A DNA stretch of 64,000 bases, from the NCBI GenBank assembly GCA_029582165.1, contig CM055879.1, positions 38,535,330 to 38,599,329 on the forward strand. Direction: 5' to 3'. Under the pieces are notes generated by a model that saw only the letters and a program-made list of their open reading frames with translations, ran no database searches and was not told where the DNA came from. Shown piece by piece: positions 45,690-57,934 of this stretch (within the stretch, counting starts at the first letter, position 1; every line of letters begins with the position of its first letter). The position numbers and the translations under genes are program-made. This stretch comes from Portulaca oleracea (lineage: Eukaryota; Streptophyta; Magnoliopsida; Caryophyllales; Portulacaceae).

Positions 45690-46040
45690 GAAATGTGAGA
45701 ACCCTCCAAATTTTTTTTCGAAATTTAGAGGTTGTAGATCATAAAAAATGCCGACTTTAAGCAAACTAATCAGTATGGGAGAAGCTGCTCAACAGAAAAC
45801 GAAGGATGATTGCTGGGTTGTCATCGATTTCCTTTCTCGATTTTTCGTTTATACTCTCAAAAATTGTTATTGGATTTCAGATGCTACCTATAATGCACAA
45901 GGGGAATACAAGTAGTTTTGGTTTTCCATGGTGAAGTTTTGGGGTGTGTATTGAAGGTTTTGCATCTGGGGTTGCGACTACTTTCAGTTTAGTTTCTGGG
46001 TTTTGTCTCTCTATTTGTTTTTTGAAGGGATTTTTCTCTA
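45690..46040 (+). pseudogene. Cytochrome b5 first-exon fragment (duplicate of 57590-57960)
   Basis: The ATG at 45748 opens MPTLSKLISMGEAAQQKTKD and then DCWVVID, closely matching exon 1 of the minus-strand cytochrome b5 gene at 57934. The similarity continues into that gene's intron 1 (TTGGATTTCAGATGCTACC, TTTTGCATCTGGGGTTGCGA). About 18 bp around the splice donor (GGCAAG/GTCTCTCC) are deleted here, so the exon cannot be spliced. The heme-binding exons are absent. Confidence 0.85.
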
Positions 46041-46045
46041 TGCAT

Positions 46046-46471
46046 TTATTTCTGATATGATTAGAGCTTCATTGCCTTTTGAAAAGTTAAAAACTTGTTG
46101 GAATTACATTCTTGAATACCACTCTTGAGATAGAATGAGGTTGCTGTTCAAGCTCTTTACATACAATCACCAAGCCTCAAATCATTCATCTTCTTTTGAA
46201 CAGTATTTTGTTCAATCACTATGAGATGCCATGCCATGCATAATGTAGTCAGACCCTCCCTCATAAAATTTCAAACATTCCTTGGATACATTTGTGTTGA
46301 ATCAATAATTCGATAGTTTTCTAGTTTCTACAAAGATGTTGGATACTCCTACAACAGGAGTCTAATATAGGTAAGGTGGCCCCTATCTACTATTTGTAAA
46401 AAATAATGTTGAAAGCTTACACAAAAAAATAAAAAAGTTAAAAAAAATCCTACAACTACAACCCACAAAAA
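46046..46471. other. Intergenic, downstream of FLN2
   Basis: No gene recognised; it probably includes the FLN2 3'UTR. The stretch 46270-46325 resembles 22648-22700 beside the left F-box copy, in the same orientation. Confidence 0.5.
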
Positions 46472-49400
46472 TCAACTGGTAACTGGAGCCACTGTGCGGA
46501 ACTCCCTTTCAGTGATAGATCTGATGCCATTTATGTCAGGTTCGGGCCCTTCTTCTTCCTCATCCATGCCTTCTTTAGGAGGGAACCCGCGTTGTCTTCC
46601 AACAATCCACTGATCGATCACTCCACAGTTAACCGCATACTTGACCGTATGTTCCAAGTAGCTTTTGTCTGTTATAAGATGAGGTTGTACTGTCAACATC
46701 CTCATCAGAGCTGAAAACCATTCAAGATGTAGTTAGTTACAGAATGTCTGGTTCAGTTAAGGGAAGGGTCATGTTTCTCTTGTCTGGAGCCCCTTAGTTA
46801 AGGTCACTAGTGCAATAAGAGAGACAACAAAAACATTTCCTCACATACAGTTGTGAGAAACTCGATCCCATCTCAAAGTTTGATGGTATGTGTTGAATCT
46901 CTGTCCTTAGTTTGCAAAGTATGCAAGCATTGAAGAAATAATCACGACAGTGTAAAACCGAAATGTCTTTTGCACACAATAAATGAAATATTCAACTTTA
47001 GTCAAACAGTTGATGAACTAGTCTCCTATCTACAAAGAGATTCAGGTGCAAGGTGAGCTTCTGTGTGCATATGACCCTCTTTTCTGTTTTAGAAGGGTAA
47101 GCAAACCAGCCTACTGGGCTCCTATCTCAAGGGTCAATCACCAACCAACTATAGTCAAACAGTTGATGACAAACACAGTTCATCAGCATTACAATTTCCA
47201 CATATAGCAAACCAGCCTACTGGGCTACCACTTTTTTGAGTTATATGACCCTCATTTGTGGAACTGCAAAAGATGCAGCATAATCTGCCACAAGCAGAAG
47301 AGGTTAAGTTTCACTGGATTTACCTGCCACTATGCCATCCCCGGTTGCCGACATATCCTGTGTGAAAGGGGTGATCGGAGGATCCTCCATCCCAAGAACA
47401 GCAGCGTGGTGTTTGTTAGTGTAATAGTGTATCTTAGAAGTACCGTTTGTAACAAACAAAACCTTGAGGTTTTCATGCCAAATAGGAGCAATGACATCGG
47501 GTTCATAGTGTACAAACTTTGACCTCTTATTATTCTTGGTGTCAAATTCTTCCTCAGGTGTGATTCCACAGAGAAACTCAAGCTCCTGCTTCGTGACTTC
47601 AATAACATCGGCCTGGTTCCACACTTGCTGAATGAAAGCCTTGGTTTCCTTACAAGACTTCCAAAGTGGCAATGGGAGATTCAGATCATAGAATATGACT
47701 CCTCCTAATTTCTTTGCAATTTTAACAGCACGCAGAGTTGTTCTCCTCATATTGTCATCCAGCAAGGAAGTTGTGTTCAAGTAAAACATCTTTGCCTGTG
47801 TTTCAAGGACAAATGTTACTTTAGCAAATGGAATATTAAAGGCAAGGTTGTGTGTATGAATTCATTCAGGACAGGAAAAAGAATGTCACCTCCTTTAACA
47901 CATCGATATTGATCTCTGACTTCAACAACGAATCCTCTGCACAAGGTTTCACAGTACTGGTTCTCAAAGCACCCCTCTTAGCAATCTTCATCTGTGACAC
48001 CGCAGTTTGCCTTTTACCATCAACACAAACCGATCTAGTTTGAACATTATTAACATTCAAGTAGTACAACATTGCCTGGCCAAAAACATCATCTCCGAGT
48101 TTTCCCATCAAAGCAACACGGCCGCCTAGTTTTGCAAGTGCCATTGCGACACTACCTGCTGATCCTCCGGGAGCCCTAACAAACTTCTCGGGACTCCACA
48201 ACGCATCCTTAAGCGACTCGTGAATTTCATAATCTATGAGCCTATTTGCCGGCTTCCCTGATGGCACAAAAGCATGTTGTGCAGCTCCAAAGCAGCAAAC
48301 AAGAGGGGGCCAACCGTAAGTGAAGCTAATATCATCATCCTCTGTACCCTTCTCAAGTTCTAAATCAATGGCATCATCTTCACTTTCTTCACCTGCAATG
48401 TATGCAACCCCCTCAACATCACTCATTGCTGTCTCACTCGCTTGATCATCTACCCGATCAACCTCTTTCTTGCTCTTCCTCCCCCTCCTGAACTTCTTTT
48501 CTGTTGTCACTTTTTCCATGCCAGAAGAAGCGGGCACGGCTGAAGACAAATATAGCAACCCATAACTGTTAGATTAGACTGCGTTGCATTCAAACTTCAC
48601 AATTTGTGACTCATGCAAACTTTTTTGGTTCTACCAACAACTGAACCTTGGTCGGAAACTTCAGAAGATGAACATGGTTAATACATACACATCAGAATAC
48701 CAAATAATCCACTATATACCTTTCTTCCTGGTTCTTCTCTTGGGTTTTTCAGAACCCTCGATCGGTTGTTCCAGATCAGACCCCTCCTGTTCTGACATTG
48801 ACGTGGTTGCCAATGATTCAGAATCATCATCTTCAGAGTCAGTTGCTACCTTCTTTCTAGTGCGCGCAGTTCGCTTGGTTGTCCTTTTTGTGACTTTTGC
48901 TTCTGTAGTATTCTCCTCATCAGCACTAGGAGCTGTAGTTGCCTTTTTAGGTCTAGCAGACAAAACCCATCCGCTTTGTAATCTTTGATCTCTAACTAGC
49001 ACAAACTGTACGACTCCAACCTGTGGTGTTTTCAAATTCCACCTGTGTTTCCACCAATCAAAACATCGACTCACCATTGGTAGAAAACTTGAAACTCAAA
49101 TGAAGTAACCTTCAAGCACAAGTATAGGGTTGTCACAGAATTACAGAAGGCTCAAAGATATCATATTTCTTTCTCAAAGACAAATTTATCAAACAAGATA
49201 CGAGGGTTCACAGTAAGAAATGATATTGCAACCACCTAGGCCTCTTTGAATATGAAGCAATACAATATCCATCAATCTTGTGACTAATTAGCCTCTGAAC
49301 AAGATTATCACATACAAATCTAGCACACTGGGCACTAATATATTCAAAATAAAATGCTGGAATCCGGGTTTACTTGCCCTGACCAAAAATGAGATTCTGG

Positions 49401-49670
49401 GAATCGCAACTCTGAAATGGGGGGGGGGGGGGGGGGAGTAATTTTGTGAGAAACAGCGACTCAATAATTCAAAATGAGACCCCTTTGAAGTATTGCATAG
49501 AATTGGGGTAGATTAGGGAGAAAATGCACACAATCAATCAATAATACTGATACAGAAGTAGCATTAAAGAGAGTTAGAGAAACAAACGAAGTAGAAGAAG
49601 ATAGAAAGAGTGAGAGAAGGTGAAGAAACCTGGGCAATGAAACAAACTGAGAATATGAAAGAGACGCCAT
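46472..49670 (-). CDS. FLN2: Fructokinase-like 2, chloroplastic (pfkB family)
   Basis: Five coding exons: 49630-49670, 48720-49042, 47890-48539, 47324-47795, 46472-46710 (1,725 nt, 574 aa). It starts MASLSYSQFVSLPR. Residues about 40-190 form a Lys/Arg- and Asp/Glu-rich low-complexity region (KRTTKRTARTRKK, TEKKFRRGRKSKKE). The pfkB fold begins at WPPLVCCFGAAQHAFVPSGK. Sugar-kinase signatures are RAPGGSAGSVAMALAKLGG and the C-terminal SATGDGIVAG. It ends with the FLN-specific NGIRSITEREFRTVAPV. In Arabidopsis, FLN2 and FLN1 bind thioredoxin z and belong to the plastid-encoded RNA polymerase complex; sugar kinase activity is considered lost. The long charged N-terminal insert distinguishes it from FLN1. 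Confidence 0.94.
49419..49436. repeat. 18-base G run in FLN2 intron 1
   Basis: Uninterrupted G tract between exon 1 and exon 2; its length is likely to be unreliable in the assembly. Confidence 0.9.
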
Positions 49671-49689
49671 TCGAGGCAACCATCAACAA

Positions 49690-49771
49690 CAGCAGCAGCA
49701 GCAGCAGCAGCAATCAGGTTGGGTGTCTGAATAAGCTTAGCAGCAGGGTTTTAGGGAGGGATAGACAGACA

Positions 49772-49811
<40 letters not shown>
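49690..49811. repeat. (CAG)8 and (GA)n microsatellites in the FLN2 leader/promoter
   Basis: CAG units at 49690-49713, twenty bases upstream of the FLN2 start codon, and GA units at 49775-49811. GA/CT tracts near transcription starts are common plant promoter elements. Confidence 0.9.
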
Positions 49812-49813
<2 letters not shown>

Positions 49814-51164
49814 AAACGGTGTTAGGCTGGTAGCGGGAGTGGATGAGGAACATCTTACATATTTTCACATTTTAATCAACATTTACCAGATAACATTTAC
49901 CAGAGAGAGAGTTAAAACGGTGTTAGGCTGCAATATATATTACATTCACCCGGGCACGTGCTCCATATATTTACGATTAAACAATCATGTGAATCAGAGT
50001 AAATAATCATAAAAATCAGAGTGAACACCCTAATACATATGGGTGAACAATTGTAAAATTTGGAACACATGATCCAGCAGCACCTAATAAATTGCAATTA
50101 GGTTGTTAGCGCTGAGAGTGCACCTTTTTCTATTCTTTTTTCCTTTTTATCTTTCTTTTCTTTTTCATTCACTTTTTTTCCTGAAGGGTGCGGGTGAGCG
50201 TGAGGCAAAATTATGGAAAATATGAATATAAATGGATATTATTTGAATTAACCATCGACCCATATTGTAGAAAAGAATTGCATGAGTTTTGTTCGCTATT
50301 TGTAAATGGCTTAGGATTCTTAGGCCCGTTATTTTTTGCGATGCAGTTGGTTGCAGTGATGGAAATTTAAAAAGTTTGATGGAATGTGGAAAATTGTGGT
50401 GAAATAATGGAAGGCGAGTTGAGAGAGGTGTTAAAGGAAGATCTAAGACACTAGACAGGGGGTTTGGCGGACTAGTATTAAAGTCGTAGGGTGAGGATGG
50501 ATGTGGTCAATCAAATTAGTCTTCTGCCCTTTTGCTTGTATTTGTTTGTCTTGTGCAGGTACTTGTCTTCGCGTTTGGAGCAATTCACAACACTCCGGTA
50601 CGTATTTAAACTTCTCCTGTTTCTGCTGTGGATCCGTCGGAATCAGTCTCTCTATGAACTTTTGTTCATGGGGTAAAAATTCTCTGATGAGTCAGTCACT
50701 GATCATTCGCGCGTGTGTCGCGAGGGGTTTGTTGTTGTAGTGAATTAACCAATAGTATTTTAGGATTTTTAGCGTATGTGTTGTTATTTGACACCTCCAT
50801 TCCCACTCCTACCACATATTTTCATTCTAAATTACCATATAACAAATAAGGAAATTGGAAATTTATAACCACATTTCCATTCTAATTCCCATTAAAATTT
50901 ATAGCTTTCCATTCATTAGGAGAAATGGTAACAAAGACTTCAACCCTTCAAGGCTTCCAGTGGATGATCCTTGAGCATGGGGAAATAATTGCTGACTGAA
51001 AATTCTATCTTCATTTCCCTTGTATTAAGTCTGAACAAAATCTCATAAAAGAAAGAGTAGTTTCAAGAATAGTTTGTATCAAATATCACAATTCACAACA
51101 CATCCATCAGATCCACCATGAACAGTCTAACTTGTCCTACTTTGATAAGACATGGCGGCGTATA
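49812..51164. other. Intergenic between FLN2 and RGTB
   Basis: A short duplication (GAGAGTTAAA(A)CGGTGTTAGG at 49805 and 49907) and a decayed TTGCGGT-family MITE end (TTAGGCCCGTTATTTTTTGC at 50319). A coding-like stretch at 50600-50700 (LLWIRRNQSLY) faintly resembles plant retroelement sequence. No gene is supported. Confidence 0.5.
50319..50410. mobile_element. Relic of a TTGCGGT-family MITE
   Basis: Left end GGCCCGTTATTTTTTGCGAT, then GCAGTTGGTTGCAGTGATGG and GGAAAATTGTGGTG as in the family interior. No right terminus was found. Confidence 0.5.
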
Positions 51165-54038
51165 TCACGAGCCAATTAGTATCCTATTCACAACATCAAC
51201 TGGTAAAGCATAGGCAGGATCAATGGGTTTCACTCCCGGGTACTCGAGAAGCGAAAGACCTGAAACCAAAAACCACGACATCAATCGACAAAATCAACAT
51301 CAACATCATCATCATCATCAACAACAACAAAGCATTGTTTTGGTGCATTACCAGCTACTCCAAAGTAAGTGTGGAATACATCAACAGCATCATCTGGCCT
51401 GTCTGAGATTCCCCCCTTTTCCAAGTCCTGTAGAAATAGCAAGGTCACAACTTTCAACCCATGAAGCAGCTTTCTTTTTCTTTTCTTTTTTTTTTTTTTT
51501 GTGTCAAAAACCCACCTGGCAGTCCAAGATGAACTTGACGAGCTTGTCTCTGTCAATCCAATGGACTCTATCGATCATTATCAAGCTAGACAGCACCCAC
51601 CACGAGTAACAGACCTGAAATATACGTTTTTAACATATAAAAACATCCACAAGTATAGAATTTAGAAATTTAGGAGTCAATGGAGAGAAACAAAAGGAAG
51701 TGGGGTATCTCAATTCTTACATCAGGAAGCTTTTCTGGTCGACCATTTAGACCTCCTGATTTCACTTGGCGCTCACACAACCACCAACCGAGGAGGTCTT
51801 TGTCAACATGATGTAGAGATCCCGTTATAGCAAGAGCCCCCACACAGCAAAATACTGCACACGATGAAATCAGATACCTTAACTTGGATCGCAGTTTACC
51901 AGTGTAGATCGCATACAGCTCTATTTTTTGAGGACGTTATACAGTTGGATACATGGATCGTGGTAATTAAAGGACGACAGAAAAATTGAACTTTTTGGAT
52001 TTTATAGATAACGTTATTGTTCAGAGCTTGTGGGCTTGAGTGTTTTTGTATTTGCTTCTTTTGTAAATGGGTGACATCCCCTTGGTGTCTTTGCAATATA
52101 CCTTTTAATTAATTATCAAAAAAAAGGGTAAAGAAAAATCCAAGGTGTATTTAAGTGGAACTCACATACTCTGTCCTGCATGAGACTCCCCACCAGGTGT
52201 GCATCCAAATCCCCCATCCAAGTTCTTGCAACTTACAATGTAATCCACAGCCTTCTCCACATCAATATTGTCCAATCGACGTAACAATGACAGACAACAT
52301 ATAGCAATATATGAAAACCTAGGGAAATAAGTAGGTCTAGGTTAGTTGCTGACCGCATTTTAGTGTCTCCAAAGCAAACAAATAGTAAGAACAAAGAGAA
52401 TTCCCCTCAATACACATACCTTGTATCAACTTCACCCCACATGTCTCCAGAAAACGATCCATCCTCATTCTGCAATCCAGCAATATCTGGGTATAATGTT
52501 AAGGTAACAGGAACAGCAGAAACAAAGGTCGTTTGTCTTTCATATACTGTTCTGTTAATTTTTTTTTTTTGGGGGGGGGGGGGGAGGGGGGTGTTGAACC
52601 AGCCGACACATCATTAATCTATTGAAGACATGCCAATGAAAGGGCAGCATTGCTGCAACAAATTACAACACAAAGCTGAATCTTTTCTTCTCCACCAGAA
52701 CTCAAGCTACAAGGCTAGAGATCTGACAAAACTGATCCAAGATCCAAACCCCAAACCAAATGACCTAAAGTGAGATCTGAAAAGCTTCACCTACAAGTGG
52801 ACCCGAACCCCAAACTGAACCCAACAAGAGTTTCTTTTCCGAAGATGCTTCTTTTTCAATAAAAGTTACATTGGACCAAAAGCCAGTTCACCAGAACTGC
52901 AGATCACCCAAACAGAAATATTGATTGAGCCAGAAATCACTCAACCAAAAAGTTAACCGACCCATACCCAAACTGAATGAACCATTTGCCAAGTCAGCAG
53001 CTCATTAAAGGAAGGGGAGGGGGTAACTGTATTCTTACCATAACTCCATAAGGCAGAGAGCAAGAGAAAGATACATTGTCCTTACCCACAAAGTATCAAA
53101 CAAGAGGCCATGTCAAGTGCAAGGGTTCAAACAATTCCCCCTACGTATATAGACTTTGAAACAAAAGTAAAGTCACCCACATTATTAAGGTCTAAAGGAT
53201 ACAATTTGACACCTTATCGATATCAAGAACATCTAGTTTATCAAAAAGTGCTAGAATTTGAACTGCACTGAGAGTGTACAGCATATGTGGATCATGCCCA
53301 ACATTACCCCCAAATCCACCTGCAAGACATGAATATGATTGCTCATACTATCACAAGCCATTATATGGTCCATAACAGTAAGCATTTAAATGGGCTTTTG
53401 GCCAAAGAAAAGATGTTAAGCATCAAATGATGCAGACTGAGAGCGCTTTGGATTGGATCGATAACATGATGCAGAACTGAGAGTGCTTTGGATTGGATTG
53501 AATTGAAAACCCAATTAACAGAGGTCAACGAGATGACTATCAACTCTATCTAAAAACAACCAATCTATGCCCCGTAGGTTGATAGGAAGAAGGAAGCTAG
53601 TGATGAAGGGAAAAACCTAAGCCCACATCACTATTTATTATCAACCAAGAAATAGCTTTACAAACCAGATTCATGTTGGCACTCCATAATCCATGAAATG
53701 ACTTCATCCCGATTCACAACTTCAAGCTTCCCCAAAAGATCTAGGGTTGTTAGTCCCCAGTAAGCACCATTCATTCTAAGGTGCTCCATGACCACGGACT
53801 CAACACTATCCTTCTTCTGCAGACATAAGCAGCAAAAGTATTGTCATTGTGTTTTCCATACCAACATTGAGCACACAATAAGAAAGCCTGTTAATCTAAC
53901 TTGTATTTCCCTTCCAATTAACTTAGCTCTGCATAGGTTCTGACAATGAAAGATGAAACATGTAAAACCCGTGAAAGAACTTACCTTTTCGACAGCAAGT
54001 ATGTATTGTACATGCTTCTCTGATGCCAGCTCGGTCAT
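51165..54038 (-). CDS. RGTB1: Rab geranylgeranyltransferase (GGTase II) beta subunit
   Basis: Nine coding exons: 53985-54038, 53666-53816, 53203-53319, 52420-52486, 52170-52318, 51721-51854, 51516-51614, 51352-51427, 51165-51259 (942 nt, 313 aa). The alpha/beta enzyme with the Rab escort protein adds two geranylgeranyl groups to C-terminal cysteines of Rab GTPases for vesicle traffic in the cytosol. It is built of prenyltransferase repeats with conserved GGF..TPG.ESHAGQIFCCVGAL and [16 protein letters not shown]. The zinc ligands are expected to be D224 and C226 (in LPDVCYSWW) and H276 (in FHTYFGVAG). It starts [14 protein letters not shown]. An upstream leader exon near 54583-54700 is likely. 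Arabidopsis has two such genes, so the 1/2 number is uncertain. Confidence 0.95.
52558..52591. repeat. Poly-T/poly-G tract in RGTB intron 3
   Basis: A T run followed directly by 14 G, A and more G, inside the intron 52487-53202. The length is likely unreliable. Confidence 0.85.
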
Positions 54039-54039
54039 T

Positions 54040-54700
54040 TTCCGTATTAACCGAGTCTCTTACCTAATCAATACAAGATGGAAAAAGGAGGTTAGACAAA
54101 ATCCAAAACCATAAACACTGATATCATATCAATATATGGGGATGCCAACAACCCTTAGTTTCAATTCAACAGCATCAAAAAACACAGCTCTAGCCTCTAG
54201 TTCTAACCAAAAGTATAGGAATTGCTCTTGTTTCTGAAAACTGTTATCATGGGCACAATATTCTCATCCATTTTAACACTACTGAGAGAAAAGCTTTCAT
54301 CTTTGACAAGTATTACAAGGTAATTCACACATAAATAACAACAATGCTCAAAAGATCTACAGGTTCTTAGCATGTTATGAGATAACTCCCTGTAATAATC
54401 ACAAATGGCAATGATGGTGGAAAATGACAACCCTAATTACTCAAATAAGCATAAAGAGCGGTCAACGATTCAACTTGCAGCAAAGGAAGCGAGAAAGTTG
54501 AGCAAATTCAAGCACAAACCCTAAATTGAAGAAGGCAAAATAGAGAAAGAGGAAGACGGTGAGAAGAGATAGAAAATCACACCTCTCCGGCGTCGAAACC
54601 CTAATTACCGAATCCGCCGGCACTCCGATGACTTGAAAGAGGAAGACGTTGGTGTTGAAAGAGGAAGACAGCGTTTGGATGACGAGCAACGAGTTCATAG
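54040..54700 (-). other. RGTB leader region with a probable 5'UTR intron
   Basis: On the minus strand CCGGAGAG/GTGTGATTTTC (about 54582) is a plausible donor after a purine-rich leader. The leader would be spliced to a site shortly before the ATG at 54038. Evidence is limited to splice-site appearance. Confidence 0.4.
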
Positions 54701-54939
54701 TATTATCTAATTTCTCAAATTATTTGTCTTTTTATCTAATTTCTTTGTGCCAAAATATTTGTTCTATTTACAATCCTGACAATTGTAATTTGTTTTCTAC
54801 CTCTAATTAATAAATTCATTTATCATTTTTTACAATTCCAACAACTATTAATCTATTATCTTCAATTAAAGTAGATATATTTGCGGACGGGAAAGTCTTG
54901 TTCGATCTACAAGGTGAAAGAGGGGTATTTCTGTTTTCT

Positions 54940-55480
54940 ATTGTTGGAAGCAGGAGGAGAAATTCCTCCTGAGGTGGAGTCAAAGTTCTGGAAACGAATG
55001 TGGCATACAGATATGCCACCTTAAGTGGAAAGTTTTTGCTTGGAGATGCGCCCATGATGTGTTGCCAACTGGGGCAAACAGGGCAAGAAGACAAGCAACT
55101 GTTTATGTGGAAATGGAATTGAAACAGTTGATCACCTATTCCGGTTTTGTTCTTTTGCAGCTAGAATGTGGAGGGGTTCTTGTTTGGGTATCAACTCCAC
55201 TATAAACCACCATGTGAGCTGGGTTGATTGGCTGCGAGGGTGGGTTAGCGCCCTTACAGGTGGGAAGGAGGAGGACATAAACCTATTAAGAAAATTTTTT
55301 GGAAGGCAAGGAATGCTGTCTATATAAATGCGAACCAAGGCGGACAAGGGTTGCTTGAAGAGATGATAAAACACTCCGAAGAGGAGGGTGCGTTGGATGA
55401 TGGGGAAGGAGAGAAGACAAGCAGTTAAACCGTCACTGTGGAGGGTGGTGGTGTTATCAAACTGTAAGTCTGTAAGCTGT
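54940..55480 (+). pseudogene. LINE ORF2 C-terminal zinc-binding (zf-RVT) fragment
   Basis: Frames read FWKRMWHTDMPP, then KWKVFAWRCAHDVLPTGANR and ARRQATVY. After a frameshift they read CGNGIETVDHLFRFCSFAAR followed by MW. This is the zf-RVT pattern (KVK.F.WR...LPT..NL.RR...C..C....E...HLF..C..A...W). Reverse transcriptase and endonuclease are absent. It lies between the RGTB promoter and the cytochrome b5 3' end. Confidence 0.75.
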
Positions 55481-55956
55481 CTATTCAATATCTACGAGCT
55501 CCAAATGTAGCTCCTATGGAATGTAGAGGTCTTGCTTTATGTCGTGCCGAAAAACATGCCAACTTGTCAAATCAAAACAGCAAGAATGGATCGACCAAAA
55601 CTGGGCACCTTGTTCTTAGAAAGTCACACAAGGATAAAACTACTAAAAAGATAATACTTTTAATACAGAAATCAACAAAACATCCACCAAATTTAACCTT
55701 TTTTTCATTGAGTACAATCCATGAGAATATATGTCAAACAACAACACAATCATCCACCAATAACACGGCCAAAAATCCCGCTAAAACGGCCACTACAAGT
55801 GAACAAAAAAAAAAAGAAACCTCTCATCCTCTCCATATTGACTGTCAAAATTTTGTCGGGGGGTAATCCTAATCCCCTCACTCATCAATCCCCAATGGCA
55901 GTTGCAGAAGTTATTCTCAGTTGATCGAGCCAGACGATTCTTACTACGTGAGCTCG

Positions 55957-57934
55957 TCACTTTCTCCGCAAGTACAGGAAGCCAGCCAATACAGAGATGC
56001 CCAGAATGGCAGCCGGAGTTACCCAGTATAGCAGAGGCAAATCCCTGATCTTCTGAAGGGTGTCCGCTTCTTTTTGCTTCTTGGAGGAAGCTTTGGGTTC
56101 TGGGATAGTTGTAGCAGAAGGATCCAGCTCCCCGACGAAGAACTTCTCCATTAGGTCCCTTGCATCTTTGCTATGCCCCGCGTCTTCAAACTCTTCTGTT
56201 GCGTCTTTCCCTTCAATACAATTCACATGCAATTATCAGTTCATCGCCATTCGTTATCAGTAATGTACTTCAGTGCACCCAATGTTTCATGAGGTAAGAC
56301 ATGGATCTCCCGGACCACGTGTATACTGGACCCATACTCCAGGAGTTGTTATTGTTGTCTTCAAACAAAAGTAGGTAGACCTAAACTCGGGATACACACT
56401 CCATTCTAATGCTTTTAGCTGACACAAGTCCAAGTAGCATAGACATCAAACATCACATCATATTTTGGCAATACACATTGTCTAATTGTGTAATGTCTAC
56501 CAAGATAAGGCTGCCTACATCCTGTATCTGGATTCCACATACCCTCAAACATACATTGGGAGTTGTTTGTATTGGGTATACTACGTTTCACCCGACATCA
56601 GATACCAGCAACCTTTCATTCTGATTCACCCAAGTGCGCGCCATTCTGCCTATGTACATACATTGTGTCCAATAATTGCACGTAATATACGTTTTCTCAA
56701 CCAGTATGCAACACTATTCGAACAGCTAGCTATGATTCCACTCAGATCAGTAAACAATGGATGCATAGAGAAGTGAACATACCGGTTGCAGTCAGGAGAA
56801 CATCATCTCCACCAGGGTGTTCATCCAGATATTGGGTCACATCATACACCTGCAGCCAGACCGCCAAGAAGCCTTTATATGAGTTCAAACATACTAAGCT
56901 CAAAAATAATGTGCAACACAGGAAGCTTAGTTGGCAACAGAGTGGACCAAAAAAAGGCAATTGTTTCATAAAATCCCAAAAGAGAATTCTGGTGAAAGTA
57001 ACTGATAGATCCCATCTGCGAAAGATATGGCTCCCTGTCATCAGAAAAAGTTGAAAGCAGAAAAATCACAGTAGGCGGTTTCACAAGCTCCGGCGTAGTT
57101 CTTGTTTTGATCGTTACAATAGTGATTTTCAGAATGAGGTTGTGTCTTCCCTTGCAAACTTGACTCTCAATGGATTGATCCATCATGCACAGACAATGAA
57201 TATAATGAAAAGTGGAAAAACATCTTACGATTCACACGCCGTGTTGATAAAGGAACCACCCAAAACTCGAATTCAAAGCTCCACAAACTACAAACTACAG
57301 ACTCAATGAGGAGCAGCTGGGAGCTCAACCGAGAAGTATCGGAAGAAATGGCAGAAATCAGTGGTGTAAGTGTTGATTTCAAGAACAATGAAGAGGATTA
57401 AGAGCGTTATACCTTCAACATTGATTTCAATCATTCAATCTTACAAGAGATAATAAACCCCAACATTTACACCAAGAAGAATACCACAAAATCTACTGAA
57501 TTCATGCATGAGGGGAAAGGAAGCACAAGAATTATAATAAATAAACCCCCTGGTCAAATGCAATTGAAATCAAAAAACCCTTCAGAAAACAAATAGAGAG
57601 ACTAAACCCACAAACTAAAGTGAAAGTAGTCGCAACCCCAGATGCAAAACCTTCAAATTACACCCAAAAATTCACCATGGCAAACCAAATGGGCAGCCTA
57701 ACAATTCAATAACTGCCCAACAAAAGAAACAACTTAAAGAAAAATACTTTTTACCCCATTTGTGCATTAAAATGGTAGCATCTGAAATCCAATAAGAATT
57801 GCTGAGAGTATAAACAAAAATGAATGGAGAAAGGAAGTTGGAGAGACCTTGCCATCGATGACAACCCAGCAATCGTCCTTGGAGTTGTGTTGAGCAGCTT
57901 CTTCCATGCTGAATAGCTTCGTTAAAGTCGGCAT
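55957..57934 (-). CDS. CB5: Cytochrome b5, ER tail-anchored
   Basis: Exons 57848-57934, 56783-56849 and 55957-56210 (408 nt, 135 aa). It is a small heme protein that passes electrons to fatty-acid desaturases, hydroxylases and P450s at the ER. Heme ligands are His40 in [12 protein letters not shown] and His64 in [14 protein letters not shown] linker rich in Pro, Lys and Ser ([12 protein letters not shown]) follows. The C-terminal membrane anchor is [20 protein letters not shown], with RRK at the end. Length equals the usual 134-140 aa. Its first exon and part of intron 1 have been copied to 45.7 kb. Confidence 0.96.

Noticed and set aside
48584..48988. Plus-strand open frame of 134 codons
   Set aside because: It is antisense to the low-complexity charged part of FLN2; codon bias of the real exon opens the opposite strand.
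50491..50740. Possible LINE reverse transcriptase-like stretch (LLWIRRNQSLY)
   Set aside because: Too short and without poly(A), TSD or a second motif; mentioned only as a faint similarity.
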